Assembly: GCF_030410515.1 (NCBI RefSeq)
Contig: NZ_JAUHHD010000004.1
Coordinates: forward strand, 124,001 to 188,000
Length of the DNA: 64,000 nucleotides
From: Arthrobacter sp. YD4
GTDB taxonomy: Bacteria > Actinomycetota > Actinomycetes > Actinomycetales > Micrococcaceae
Reading direction: 5' to 3'
This document shows, piece after piece, positions 55,073 through 63,781 of the stretch. The notes beneath the pieces were generated by a model. That model was not told the DNA's origin. It saw nothing but the letters and a program-made list of their open reading frames with translations, and ran no database searches. The first letter of the stretch is position 1, and every line of letters starts with the position of its first letter. A program made the position numbers and the translations under genes.

Positions 55073-55915
55073 TTAGATCCGGCAGGCGTGGATGCTGCTG
55101 ACCAGGATGGCGCGCGCGCCCAGGTCGTAGAGTTCGTCCATGATCCGGTTGGTGTCCTTCTTCGGCACCATCGAGCGCACGGCAACCCAGTCGGAGTCAC
55201 GCAGCGGAGACACCGTGGGCGATTCCAGGCCCGGGGTCAGGGCGGCGGCCTGCTCCACGAGCTCGTTGCGGATGTCGTAGTCCATCAGCACGTACTGGCG
55301 GGCGACCAGCACGCCCTGGAGCCGGCGGATGAGGATCTCGACGGCGGGGTTCTGCTCGCCCTTGCGGCCGATCAGCACCGACTCGGACTTCAGGATCGGT
55401 TCGCCGAAGATCTCCATGCCGGCGGCCTTGAGCGTGGTCCCGGTCTCGACCACGTCGGCGATCGCGTCGGCCACACCCAGGCGGACCGAAGATTCGACGG
55501 CGCCGTCCAGCCGGACCACCTTGGCGTTGATGCCGCGCTCGGCCAGGTAGCCGCGGAGCAGTCCGTCGTAGCTGGTGGCCAGCCGCTTACCCTCGAGCTG
55601 GTCGATGGAGCTGAAGTCGCCCACCGGGCCGGCAAAGCGGAAGGTGGAGGCGGCGAAGCCCAGCGGCAGCAGCTCTTCGGCGTCGACCTCGGCGTCCAGC
55701 AGCAAATCGCGGCCGGTGATGCCGACGTCGAGCGTTCCCTGCCCGACGTAGACGGCGATGTCGCGCGGGCGGAGGAAGAAGAATTCGATGTCGTTGTCCG
55801 GGTCGACCATGACCAGTTCGCGGCTGTCGCGGCGCTGGCGGTAGCCGGCCTCGGCGAGCATGGCGGAGGCGGCTTCGGACAGGGATCCCTTGTTCGGGAC
55901 GGCAACTCTCAGCAT
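55073..55915 (-). CDS. hisG: ATP phosphoribosyltransferase
   Basis: A 280-residue first enzyme of histidine synthesis, joining ATP and PRPP. It begins [20 protein letters not shown]; the PRPP site is [20 protein letters not shown], and [16 protein letters not shown] is conserved. The length shows the long form with the C-terminal ACT-like domain for His feedback, so no HisZ is needed. GGAGG is close upstream of the ATG. It lies between hisE and hisF. Confidence 0.96.
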   Translation of the reverse strand: MLRVAVPNKGSLSEAASAMLAEAGYRQRRDSRELVMVDPDNDIEFFFLRPRDIAVYVGQGTLDVGITGRDLLLDAEVDAEELLPLGFAASTFRFAGPVGDFSSIDQLEGKRLATSYDGLLRGYLAERGINAKVVRLDGAVESSVRLGVADAIADVVETGTTLKAAGMEIFGEPILKSESVLIGRKGEQNPAVEILIRRLQGVLVARQYVLMDYDIRNELVEQAAALTPGLESPTVSPLRDSDWVAVRSMVPKKDTNRIMDELYDLGARAILVSSIHACRI

Positions 55916-56017
55916 GGGAGGTTTCTTTCTGGGTGGATCGTCATGGGGTAACAGGCACTGCGGGCCACGGACTGCTCCGCGTCCGCCGGCGTGAGCCGGG
56001 GACGCGGAACCGCGTGG

Positions 56018-56281
56018 CTAGAGATGCTTGTAGACGTCTTCCAGGGTCAGTCCCTTGGCGAGCATCAGGACCTGCAGGTGGTACAGCAGCTGGGAGATCT
56101 CCTCGGCTGCGGCCTCGTCGGATTCGTACTCGGCGGCCATCCAGACTTCGGCGGCTTCCTCCACAACCTTCTTGCCGATGCCATGGACGCCGGACTCAAG
56201 TTCGGCGACGGTGCGGGAGCCTGCCGGACGGCTGGCGGCCTTCTCACTCAGTTCTGCGAACAGCGACTCGAAATTCTTCAC
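56018..56281 (-). CDS. hisE: Phosphoribosyl-ATP diphosphatase
   Basis: An 87-residue enzyme hydrolysing PR-ATP to PR-AMP. The MazG-like helical core is complete: [20 protein letters not shown] carries the metal-binding EE, and [20 protein letters not shown] follows. Start GTG 56281 gives the usual length and has GGAGG just upstream; the longer upstream frame is not conserved. First his gene after ribH (81 nt). Confidence 0.94.
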   Translation of the reverse strand: MKNFESLFAELSEKAASRPAGSRTVAELESGVHGIGKKVVEEAAEVWMAAEYESDEAAAEEISQLLYHLQVLMLAKGLTLEDVYKHL

Positions 56282-56362
56282 ACCCTCCAGCCTACTTGCT
56301 CGGGGCATAGCCCCGCCTGCCGGGTCTCCTGATGACTCCCCTGATGTGAGGGATTCCACAGC

Positions 56363-56845
56363 CTAGCGGTACTGCTTGAGCCTGACGGCGGTCGCGACGG
56401 CGGCGGTGAACGCCTCGTGGCCCTTGTCCTCGTTGGAACCGGGCAGGCCGGCCCGGTCGATGCCCTGCTGCTCCGTGTCGCAGGTCAGGACGCCGAAGCC
56501 CACCGGGGTGCCGGTGCGGACGCTGACCTCGGTCAGGCCCATGGTGGCCGCCTCACAGACGTATTCGAAGTGCGGGGTGCCGCCGCGGATGACGACGCCG
56601 AGGGCGACGACGGCGTCGAAGTGCGGCGCCAGCCGGGCGGCGGCGACGGGCAGTTCAAAGGTGCCCGGCACGCGCAGGACGGTGGGCTCGTCAATGCCGG
56701 CCTCCTTGGCCGCGCGGAGGGCACCGTCGAGCAGGCCGTCCATGATGGTGGTGTGCCAGCTGGCGGCGACGATGGCCACCTTGAGGCTGCCGGTTTCTGC
56801 GGACTGGGTGGTCAGGTCGATCGTGGGGGCGCCGTGGCCGCTCAT
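56363..56845 (-). CDS. ribH: 6,7-dimethyl-8-ribityllumazine synthase
   Basis: A 160-residue enzyme condensing the pyrimidine from RibD with 3,4-dihydroxybutanone phosphate. [59 protein letters not shown] and [11 protein letters not shown] are all signatures; the catalytic His is in the GGTPHFEYV loop. It follows ribA by 54 nt. Confidence 0.96.
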   Translation of the reverse strand: MSGHGAPTIDLTTQSAETGSLKVAIVAASWHTTIMDGLLDGALRAAKEAGIDEPTVLRVPGTFELPVAAARLAPHFDAVVALGVVIRGGTPHFEYVCEAATMGLTEVSVRTGTPVGFGVLTCDTEQQGIDRAGLPGSNEDKGHEAFTAAVATAVRLKQYR

Positions 56846-56899
56846 AGGGTGTCCTTGCTGTTGGTGCTGTGGGGAAAGTGGGTGGGGAGGCGGTGCGGC

Positions 56900-57616
56900 C
56901 TAGCCGGCTTGGACACCGGATTCGACGCCGGCTCCGGACCCGGCTCCGGCTCCGGGGTCCAGCGTGGCCGGCTGCATGTCCAGGACCAGGCGGTGGTCCA
57001 TCCGGTCCTTCTTGGTCTGCAGGTAGCGCAGGTTCTGCTCGCGGGAGGGCACCTCGGTGGGGACCATTTCGACCACGTGCACGCCGGCCTGGGCCAGCCG
57101 GTCCTGCTTGTCCGGGTTGTTGCTGAGCAGCCGGACCTCGTTCAGTCCCATCTCCGCCAGGATCTGGGCCGCGGCCTGGTAGGAGCGGGCGTCCACCGGC
57201 AGGCCCAGCTGCTCGTTGGCCTCAACCGTGTCGAAGCCGGCTTCCTGCAGCGCGTAGGCCCGGATCTTGTTCGCGAGGCCGATGCCGCGGCCTTCCTGGC
57301 CGCGCAGGTAGAGCAGGGTTCCGCCGTGCTCGTGGATCAGTTCCAGAGCGTAGGCCAGCTGCTCGCCGCAGTCGCAGCGGTAGGAGCCGAACACGTCGCC
57401 GGTGAGGCACTCCGAGTGCAGCCGGACCAGGGGCGCCTTGCCGTCGGTGGCCGGCAGCGGCGAGCTGACCGCCAGGTGCTCTGCACCGGTTTCCAGGTCC
57501 GTCCAGGCCTGGGCCACGAATTCGCCGAAGGCGGTGGGAAGCTGCACGATCGGGCCGCCGCTGACCGGATGCGGCTGCTGCGCCGGGGTGGCCGGCTGCG
57601 CTGGGGAAGTCGTCAT
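56900..57616 (-). CDS. ribA: GTP cyclohydrolase II
   Basis: A 238-residue enzyme opening GTP to the riboflavin pyrimidine. The zinc ligands lie in SECLTGDVFGSYRCDCGEQL; LYLRGQEGRGIGLANKIRAY and VRLLSNNPDKQ are catalytic and GTP-binding segments. It is separate from ribB here, rather than fused as RibBA. About 25 extra N-terminal residues and a Gly/Ala-rich C-terminal tail (GAGAGSGAGVESG) flank the core. GAGGAG lies before ATG 57616. Confidence 0.95.
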   Translation of the reverse strand: MTTSPAQPATPAQQPHPVSGGPIVQLPTAFGEFVAQAWTDLETGAEHLAVSSPLPATDGKAPLVRLHSECLTGDVFGSYRCDCGEQLAYALELIHEHGGTLLYLRGQEGRGIGLANKIRAYALQEAGFDTVEANEQLGLPVDARSYQAAAQILAEMGLNEVRLLSNNPDKQDRLAQAGVHVVEMVPTEVPSREQNLRYLQTKKDRMDHRLVLDMQPATLDPGAGAGSGAGVESGVQAG

Positions 57617-57638
57617 TGTTTCTCCTCTGTCCAAGGTC

Positions 57639-58334
57639 CTAGGCGGAGGCCGCCGCGTGGCTACCGGTGTTCCCGGCCTCAAGGTACGCCACCAGGTCGG
57701 CGATCGAGATCAGCGGGCAGCCGTGCTCCAGCGCGAAGCTGCGAAGTCCGTCCAGCCGCATCATCTCTCCGTCGTCGTGCACTACTTCTGCGATCACACC
57801 GACGGGTTCGACGCCGGCCAGCCGGCACAGCTCCACGGCTGCTTCGGTGTGGCCGGGCCTCTCCCGCACACCCCCCTTAACGGCGCGGAGCGGGAAAACA
57901 TGCCCGGGCCGGGTCAAGGAGCTGGGTTCGCTGGTGGGATCGGCCAGAATCCGGGCCGTGAGGGCCCGATCCGTGGCGGAAATTCCGGTGCTGACGCCGA
58001 TCGCAGCATCGCAGGAGACGGTGTAAGCGGTGCCCTTGGCATCCTCGTTGATGGTGACCATCGGGGGCAGTGCCAGGGCGTCGGCGCGGTCGTCCTCCAG
58101 CGGCACGCAGATCACGCCGGAGCTGTGCCGGATGGTCCAGCCCATCAGCGCCGGGGTGGCGTGCGCGGCGGCGAAGATGATGTCGCCCTCGTTTTCGCGG
58201 TCTTCATTGTCGACCACCAGCACCGGCCGGCCCTCCGCCATGGCGCGGACGGCGTCCTCGATGGGGTCCAGCACCGGGGCGCCCGCGCCGGCGGCGCGGA
58301 CGGCGTCCTCCTGGCGGTTCTGCAGCGTGCTCAT
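57639..58334 (-). CDS. ribB: 3,4-dihydroxy-2-butanone 4-phosphate synthase
   Basis: A 231-residue magnesium enzyme converting ribulose 5-phosphate to the four-carbon unit of riboflavin. VLVVDNEDRENEGDIIFAA holds the acidic metal and catalytic residues; STGISATDRALTARILAD, RPGHVFPLRAVKGGVRERPG and GHTEAAVELCRLAG follow. Its ATG overlaps the ribE stop (ATGA). Stand-alone form; ribA is 22 nt downstream. The neighbouring rpe interconverts its substrate. Confidence 0.95.
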   Translation of the reverse strand: MSTLQNRQEDAVRAAGAGAPVLDPIEDAVRAMAEGRPVLVVDNEDRENEGDIIFAAAHATPALMGWTIRHSSGVICVPLEDDRADALALPPMVTINEDAKGTAYTVSCDAAIGVSTGISATDRALTARILADPTSEPSSLTRPGHVFPLRAVKGGVRERPGHTEAAVELCRLAGVEPVGVIAEVVHDDGEMMRLDGLRSFALEHGCPLISIADLVAYLEAGNTGSHAAASA

Positions 58335-58969
58335 GATGCGTCCTCTCCGGCGGTGCGGGCGGGGGCGAAGGCCAGGAGCCGTTCGGTGTACTTGGCCAGC
58401 ACGTCCACCTCCAGGTTCACAGGCGCGCCGATCTCCTTGGCACCGAGCCCGGTTTCGGCCAGCGTGGTGGGGATCAGGCCCACCTCGAACCATGGCTCGG
58501 ACGCCGGGGCGGGGCTGACCGCGGTGACGGTGAGGGAGACGCCGTCGACGGCGATGGAGCCCTTCTCGGCGATGTAGCGGGCCAGCGGCGCGGGCACACC
58601 GAAGCGCAGCCGGTCCCAGTTGCCCAGTGCCTCGCGCTCAAGGAGCTGTCCGACGCCGTCGACGTGGCCCTGGACGACGTGCCCGTCCAGCCGGCCGCCG
58701 GCCGGGAGGCAGCGTTCCAGGTTGACCCGGTCCCCCGCGGCAAGGCTGCCGATGGTGCTCCGGACCAGGGTCTCGCCCATGACGTCGACGCTGAAGTCGG
58801 TCCCGTCGATGTCCGTGGCGGTCAGGCAGACGCCGTTGACGGCGATGGAGCCGCCGTGGGCCAGGCCCTCGGTGCTGGTGGGTGCGTGCAGCCGGAGGGT
58901 GGCGCTGGTGTCCCCGTCGCGGGCGACCGAGAGTACCTTTCCTTGTTCGGCGATAATTCCGGTGAACAT
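58331..58969 (-). CDS. ribE: Riboflavin synthase alpha chain
   Basis: A 212-residue enzyme dismutating two lumazines to riboflavin. It starts MFTGIIAEQGKVLSV, with two repeated barrels marked by GGSIAVNGVCLTAT and KGSIAVDGVSLTVT; GRLDGHVVQGHVDGVGQL contains the linker motif. Its ATG overlaps the ribD stop by one base (TGATG), and its own stop overlaps ribB. Confidence 0.96.
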   Translation of the reverse strand: MFTGIIAEQGKVLSVARDGDTSATLRLHAPTSTEGLAHGGSIAVNGVCLTATDIDGTDFSVDVMGETLVRSTIGSLAAGDRVNLERCLPAGGRLDGHVVQGHVDGVGQLLEREALGNWDRLRFGVPAPLARYIAEKGSIAVDGVSLTVTAVSPAPASEPWFEVGLIPTTLAETGLGAKEIGAPVNLEVDVLAKYTERLLAFAPARTAGEDAS

Positions 58970-60111
58970 CAGTTGCCTCCTGGGGCGGTGACCGCGGGGT
59001 GGCGCGGGGTGGTCTCAGATGAAGAAGGGGTGCCTGTCTCGGCGCCCGGGTGGGCGGAGCGGGGCCGCAGGTGCAGCCGCAGGTCGCGGCCGAGCCGCTG
59101 CACGGAGCCGCCGGTGGCCTCGTCCCAGTCCCAGTGCTGGGCGTCGGCGAGGGTGCCGATGCCGAGGTCCTCGAGGGCGGCCGTGCCGGAGCCCAGCAGG
59201 GTGGGCGCGAGGTAGAGGATCAGCTCGTCCACCAGGCCGGCGGACAGGAACGCGCTGAGGATCCTGGAGCCGCCCTCCACCATCAGGTGCCGAACGCCGG
59301 CGTCGAACAGTTGGTCCAACGCCTCGGCCGGCTCGCGGGTGGGCAGGTGCAGCACCTTGCCGTCGTCGCCGTGCACGGCGGCGTCCTCCGGGATGCCCCG
59401 CAGACCCATCACGGCGCGCAGCGGCTGCTTGTCCGCGTTCCGGCCGTCGGGGGTGCGGGCCGTCAGCCGCGGGTTGTCCACCAGCACGGTCTGCGTGCCC
59501 ACCAGGATCGCATCGATCCGGCCGCGCAGGGCGTGGTTATCCTCAAGCGACTCGGGGCTCGAGATCCACTGGCTGGTGCCGTCCGCGGCGGCGATCCTGC
59601 TGTCGAGGGTCTGGGCGATGTGCAGGGTGACGAACGGCCGTTGCACGGCGACGGCGTCGAACCACCGCCGGTTGAGCTCCAGTGACGTCTCTTCGGCAAG
59701 GCCGGAACGGACGGTGACGCCGGCGGCGCGCAGCGTGGCCGCTCCCCCGGCGGCGGGATCATGCGGGTCGTCCACGGCGTAGACGACGTTGGCGATGCCG
59801 GCGTCGATGATGGCCCGGGCGCAGGGGCCGGTGCGGCCCACGTGGTTGCAGGGCTCGAGGGTGACCACCATGGTGGTGCCGGTGAGGTCGAACCCGGCCT
59901 GCTTCGCCTGCTCGATCGCGTCGGCCTCGGCGTGCGAGGTGCCGGCGCCGCGGTGGTAGCCGGTGACCAGCGGGGACCCGTCGGGGGCGATGATGACGGC
60001 CCCAACGAGCGGATTTGCGCCGCGGGGGCCGAGGGCGGCCGCGGCGAGGGCGGCGTCCATCGCCGCCGATTCGGCTGCGCTGAAGTCAGGTGTGGTGTGG
60101 TGAACGCTCAT
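58969..60111 (-). CDS. ribD: Bifunctional riboflavin deaminase/reductase RibD
   Basis: A 380-residue enzyme that deaminates and then reduces the riboflavin pyrimidine. The N-terminal deaminase has HAEADAIEQAK and LEPCNHVGRTGPCARAI, with the zinc-binding His and Cys residues; the C-terminal reductase has GTSQWISSPESLEDNHALRG, DAILVGTQTVLVDNPRLT and HLMVEGGSRILSAFL. ATG 60111 overlaps the stop of a 21-codon leader ORF (ATGA) and has only a weak GGGCGG ahead, suggesting coupled translation. An in-frame ATG at 60159 would add 16 residues. First gene of the rib-his run. Confidence 0.95.
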   Translation of the reverse strand: MSVHHTTPDFSAAESAAMDAALAAAALGPRGANPLVGAVIIAPDGSPLVTGYHRGAGTSHAEADAIEQAKQAGFDLTGTTMVVTLEPCNHVGRTGPCARAIIDAGIANVVYAVDDPHDPAAGGAATLRAAGVTVRSGLAEETSLELNRRWFDAVAVQRPFVTLHIAQTLDSRIAAADGTSQWISSPESLEDNHALRGRIDAILVGTQTVLVDNPRLTARTPDGRNADKQPLRAVMGLRGIPEDAAVHGDDGKVLHLPTREPAEALDQLFDAGVRHLMVEGGSRILSAFLSAGLVDELILYLAPTLLGSGTAALEDLGIGTLADAQHWDWDEATGGSVQRLGRDLRLHLRPRSAHPGAETGTPSSSETTPRHPAVTAPGGN

Positions 60112-60173
60112 CGGCCGCCCGCCCGGTCCCGGAGGACCGCGGTGCGGTGGAAGAGCCATCGCAGGGGGTTCAT
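60108..60173 (-). CDS. Leader ORF upstream of ribD (21 codons)
   Basis: ATG at 60173 opens a frame of 21 codons (starts MNPLRWLFHR, ends RAGGR) whose TGA overlaps the ribD ATG. AGAGGAAAGG lies 13 nt upstream, in the loop of the hairpin at 60153-60211, and the ATG itself is in the paired arm. It may serve to couple ribosomes to ribD under riboswitch control. Translation is inferred, not shown. Confidence 0.45.
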   Translation of the reverse strand: MNPLRWLFHRTAVLRDRAGGR

Positions 60174-60211
60174 GTGTCTGTCTATACCTTTCCTCTGAAC
60201 CGCGATGGCTC
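60153..60211 (-). promoter_or_regulatory. Hairpin that could sequester the leader ORF start
   Basis: Read on the minus strand, GAGCCATCGC and GCGATGGCTC pair perfectly (10 bp), and inside them GGTTCA pairs with TGAACC; a 4-nt bulge separates the two helices. The 23-nt loop carries the purine-rich AGAGGAAAGG. It lies between the FMN aptamer and ribD, where an expression platform is expected. Confidence 0.65.
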
Positions 60212-60268
60212 CGGGGGTATACGACAGCGCAGTGCCGCGGCGCGAAAGGGCGCCGCAGTAACAGCTGT

Positions 60269-60415
60269 ACGTGCTTCTCTCATCCAGACTTTAACTGTCG
60301 GTACCGGAATTCCACCGGTTCAACCGTCCGCCGTTGCCCTCCTGTTGGAAGGCGCCGGCTCGCGGGTCGCGGACTGTCACCGCCGGTTCGGACTTGCACC
60401 GACCCCGGAGCACGT
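60269..60415 (-). promoter_or_regulatory. FMN riboswitch (RFN element)
   Basis: On the minus strand the P1 stem AGCTCGT-type ends are ACGTGCT/AGCACGT (7 bp). Between them lie the RFN signatures ACCGGCGGTGACAGTCCGCG, GGTGGAATTCCGGTACCGA and CAGTTAAAGTCTGGATGAGA. It binds FMN and lowers expression of the rib genes downstream. About 157 nt separate it from ribD. Confidence 0.96.
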
Positions 60416-60542
60416 ATGTGTGAAGCTATTCTGACACAACCGCGCCTGGCGGCCGGGTATTCCGGGCCCGCGGCCGTCACCGGACGCAACAGGCGAGGGA
60501 TCGCCCAGAAGCCGCGGCGTCGCCCGGACGCTCGGTCCGGTG

Positions 60543-61199
60543 TTAGCGCTTTCCGGCCTCGCGGAGCCGCTCGATCGCCTCGGCCGGATCGTCCGCGCCG
60601 TAGACCGCGGAACCGGCGACGAAGACATCCGCCCCCGCCTCGGCAGCCCGCCAGATGGTGTCCTCGGTGATGCCGCCGTCGACCTGCAGCAGCACGTCCA
60701 GGCCGGACGCGTCGATGGCCGCGCGGGCCCGGCGGATCTTGGGCAGGGTCAGTTCCAGGAACTCCTGGCCGCCGAAGCCGGGCTCCACCGTCATGATCAG
60801 GATCATGTCCAGTTCGCCGAGCATGTCGAAGAACGGCTCGACACCGCTGCCCGGGCGCAGCGCCAGCCCGGCCTTTGTTCCCCTGGCCCGCAGTTCGCGG
60901 GCCAGCTTCACCGGAGCGATGGACGCCTCGGCGTGGAAGGTCACGGAGGCGACGCCGGCGTCGGCATAGGCCGGCGCCCAGCGGTCCGCGTGCTCGATCA
61001 TCAGGTGGGCGTCGAGCGGGATCGGACTGATCTCCTGCAGCCGCTGCACCACCGGCAGGCCCAGGGAGAGATTGGGCACGAAGTGGTTGTCCATCACGTC
61101 CACATGCACCGCATCCGCGGTCCGGATCTTCGCCAGCTCGGTCTGCAGGTTCGCGAAGTCGGCCGAGAGGATGCTGGGGTTGATGCAGGTGTGCGTCAT
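60543..61199 (-). CDS. rpe: Ribulose-phosphate 3-epimerase
   Basis: A 218-residue TIM-barrel enzyme interconverting ribulose 5-phosphate and xylulose 5-phosphate. It starts [20 protein letters not shown]; the metal site is [20 protein letters not shown], and [20 protein letters not shown] and [13 protein letters not shown] follow. AAAGGA precedes the ATG. It lies 48 nt after rsmB and upstream of the riboswitch, whose transcript probably starts separately. Confidence 0.96.
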   Translation of the reverse strand: MTHTCINPSILSADFANLQTELAKIRTADAVHVDVMDNHFVPNLSLGLPVVQRLQEISPIPLDAHLMIEHADRWAPAYADAGVASVTFHAEASIAPVKLARELRARGTKAGLALRPGSGVEPFFDMLGELDMILIMTVEPGFGGQEFLELTLPKIRRARAAIDASGLDVLLQVDGGITEDTIWRAAEAGADVFVAGSAVYGADDPAEAIERLREAGKR

Positions 61200-61247
61200 G
61201 GAAGTCCTTTGCTGTGGTGCCGGTGTGGTGCCAGTATGACCGCTGGA

Positions 61248-62864
61248 TCAGGCCTTTTTGTGGATGAGCGCCAGGAACATCGCATCCGTCCGGTGCAGGT
61301 GCGGCCAGAGCTGGGCGGTCGACTCGTGGCCGGCGTCCAGGTGACCGGTGAGGCTCACGGCGTCCAGGGCGGCGCCGGCGTCGAGCAGCTCCAGGTCCTC
61401 GCGCTTGCGCAGGGCGTCGCTGACGACGGCGGTGGTCTCGGCCGGGTGCGGCGAGCAGGTTACGTAGGCGACGACGCCGCCGGGCTTGACCGCGTCGAGT
61501 GCGGATTTGAGCAGCTCACGCTGCAGCGGACCGAGGTCCGCGAGGTCCTTGGGCGTGCGGCGCCAGCGTGATTCCGGGCGGCGGCGCAGGGCCCCGAGGC
61601 CGGTGCAGGGCACGTCGACGAGGACGCGGTCGAACTGGCCGGTCATCTCGGTTCCCACCTCGCGGCCGTCGCCGGTGCGGACCTGCCAGGTCTCGCGTGG
61701 AACGGCGCTAAGAGCCTGGCTGACCAGCTTGGCGCGGTGCGGGGCGGGTTCGTTGGCCAGCAGGGTGGCGCCGTGCTGCCGGGCGAGGGCTCCGAGGAGG
61801 GCCGCCTTGCCGCCGGGGCCGGCGCAGAGGTCAAGCCAGCGTTCGCCGCCGTCGTTCTTGGCTTCTCCGTGGCCCTCGGCTGCAAGGTCCACCGCGGCGA
61901 GGGCGCGGGCCACGAGCTGGGAGCCGACGTCCTGGACGCGGGTGCTGCCGTCCCGAACGGAGGCGAGCCGGCCCAGGTCGCCGCCGCTGGAGAGCGCCGA
62001 GCCCTCCACCAGCTCGCCGGGGGTGGCGCCGTTTTCCAGCGCCTCGTCGAGGCTGCCGAGGCCGGGCAGGGCCACCAGGTTGACCACCGGGGCGGCGTTG
62101 TCCGCCTCCAACAGGCTGGTGATCTCGGAGACCGGCCGGCCGTGCGCCACCAGCGACTGGCGGAAGGCACGGACGATCCAATCCGGGTGGGCGTAGCGGA
62201 TGGCGGCGCCCTTGGTCTCGTCCGCTTCTCCGGTGAGCAGGAGCTCGAGCCATTCGTCGAGCGTGTGGGCGGAGACCTTGCGCAGCACGGCGTTGATCAG
62301 GCCGGAGGGGCCGGCGCCGATGACGGCGCGGGCCAGGCCGACAGTCTCGTCCAGGGCGGCGTGGGCGGGAACGCGCATGGCCAGCAGCTGGTGCGCGCCG
62401 ATCCGCAGGGCATCGAGGATCGCCGGATCCAGCTGGTCCAGCGGCCGGTCCACGCAGCGGGCCAGGATGGCGTCATAGGTGCCCTGGCCGCGGAGGGCGC
62501 CGTAGCTGAGTTCGGTGGCGAAGCCGGCGTCGCGCTTGTCCAGGCCGTGGTGGCGGATCCGCGCCGGGAGCACCAGGTTGGCGTAGGCGTCCTCGGCGGC
62601 GACGGCGCGGAGCACCTCGAAGGCCACCAGCCGGGCCGGGTCGGCGCGGCGGGTGCGCTGGGCCGGGGCGCTTTCGGTGAAGTTGCGTTTGGGACCCCGG
62701 TTGCGTTCGCGGCCCTGGGCGTCGCGGCGCACGCCGGCGCGGGAGCTGTCGGCTCCGGCGCCGCCCTTACCGCGCTGGCTGCCGGAGTTTCCTTGGCCGC
62801 GCTGGTTGCCCGCGCCGCCTCCGCTGCGGCCGCGGCCGTTTCCGTTGGATCCGGACTCGCTCAT
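61248..62864 (-). CDS. rsmB: 16S rRNA (cytosine-967-C5)-methyltransferase RsmB
   Basis: A 538-residue Sun/RsmB methyltransferase. After a low-complexity, Gly/Arg/Ser-rich N-terminus of about 70 residues comes a NusB-like domain (LVAFEVLRAVAAEDAYANLV) and then the SAM-dependent catalytic domain: WLDLCAGPGGKAALLGALA, FDRVLVDVPCTGLGALRRRP with the release/catalytic Cys, and VAYVTCSPHPAET with the second Cys. The basic tail at the N-terminus is longer than usual. Its ATG overlaps the fmt stop. Confidence 0.95.
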   Translation of the reverse strand: MSESGSNGNGRGRSGGGAGNQRGQGNSGSQRGKGGAGADSSRAGVRRDAQGRERNRGPKRNFTESAPAQRTRRADPARLVAFEVLRAVAAEDAYANLVLPARIRHHGLDKRDAGFATELSYGALRGQGTYDAILARCVDRPLDQLDPAILDALRIGAHQLLAMRVPAHAALDETVGLARAVIGAGPSGLINAVLRKVSAHTLDEWLELLLTGEADETKGAAIRYAHPDWIVRAFRQSLVAHGRPVSEITSLLEADNAAPVVNLVALPGLGSLDEALENGATPGELVEGSALSSGGDLGRLASVRDGSTRVQDVGSQLVARALAAVDLAAEGHGEAKNDGGERWLDLCAGPGGKAALLGALARQHGATLLANEPAPHRAKLVSQALSAVPRETWQVRTGDGREVGTEMTGQFDRVLVDVPCTGLGALRRRPESRWRRTPKDLADLGPLQRELLKSALDAVKPGGVVAYVTCSPHPAETTAVVSDALRKREDLELLDAGAALDAVSLTGHLDAGHESTAQLWPHLHRTDAMFLALIHKKA

Positions 62865-63781
62865 TCGAAGACCACGCTTTCCAGTGTTGCCTGCCCGCGC
62901 GCCCAGTCGGCGGCGGCCATCATTTTCTTGCCTGCGGGCTGTACCCGGGTCAGTTCCACCGGGTGTGAGCCGGTTCCCACCAGGACGGCCTTGTCGACCA
63001 CGGCCACGTGGCCGGGCTGCAGGGCCCCAGCCTGGGGCCGCAGGCGGACGGGTTCAAGTTTGATCCGCTGGCCGTCCAGCGTGGTCCAGGCCCCCGGTTC
63101 GGGCGTCACGCCGCGGGAGCGGCGGCTGATTGCCAGCGCCGGAAGCTGCCACTCCAGGCGGCCGTCCTCGAGGGTGAGCTTCGGGGCCAGGGTGACATCC
63201 CCCTGCTGCGGGACCGCGGCGGCCTTGCCGGCGTCGACCGCGGAGAGCGTCTGGGCCAGCAACACGGCGCCGCTGTGGGAGAGGCGTTCCAGGAGTTCCC
63301 CCGCGGTGTCCTCGTGTCCGACCGACTCGGTGAGGGTGCCGTAGACGGGGCCGGTGTCCAGGCCTTCCTCGAGCCGGAAGGTTACGGCGCCGGTCACGTC
63401 GTCGCCGGCGATCAGGGCGCGCTGGACCGGGGCGGCGCCACGCCAGGCCGGCAGCAGCGAGAAGTGCAGGTTGATCCAGCCGTGGGCGGGGACGTCGAGC
63501 GCGGACCGCGGGATCAGCCCTCCGTAGGCAACAATGGCGGCGACGTCCGGGGCGGCGGCGGCAATCCGGGCCGTCACATCGGCGTCGACCTTGGCCGCGT
63601 GGATGACCTCAATGCCGAGCTCGGCCGCCCGCGCCGCCACCGGCGACGGGGTCATGACGCGCTTGCGCCCCAGCGGCGCGTCGGGGCGCGTCAGGACGGC
63701 GACGACGTCGAACCCTGCGCCGACCAGCGCGTCAAGTGAGGGGACGGCGACGGCGGGGGTGCCGGCGAAGAGGACCCTCAC
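62861..63781 (-). CDS. fmt: Methionyl-tRNA formyltransferase
   Basis: A 306-residue enzyme formylating initiator Met-tRNA with 10-formyltetrahydrofolate. RVLFAGTPAVAVPSLDAL opens the Rossmann domain; LHFSLLPAWRGAAPVQRAL carries the folate and catalytic motif, with GVTFRLEEGLDTGPVYG-like AVTFRLEEGLDTGPVYG after it. The C-terminal OB-fold domain is present. Its ATG overlaps the def stop by 4 nt, and its stop overlaps rsmB. Confidence 0.96.
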   Translation of the reverse strand: MRVLFAGTPAVAVPSLDALVGAGFDVVAVLTRPDAPLGRKRVMTPSPVAARAAELGIEVIHAAKVDADVTARIAAAAPDVAAIVAYGGLIPRSALDVPAHGWINLHFSLLPAWRGAAPVQRALIAGDDVTGAVTFRLEEGLDTGPVYGTLTESVGHEDTAGELLERLSHSGAVLLAQTLSAVDAGKAAAVPQQGDVTLAPKLTLEDGRLEWQLPALAISRRSRGVTPEPGAWTTLDGQRIKLEPVRLRPQAGALQPGHVAVVDKAVLVGTGSHPVELTRVQPAGKKMMAAADWARGQATLESVVFE

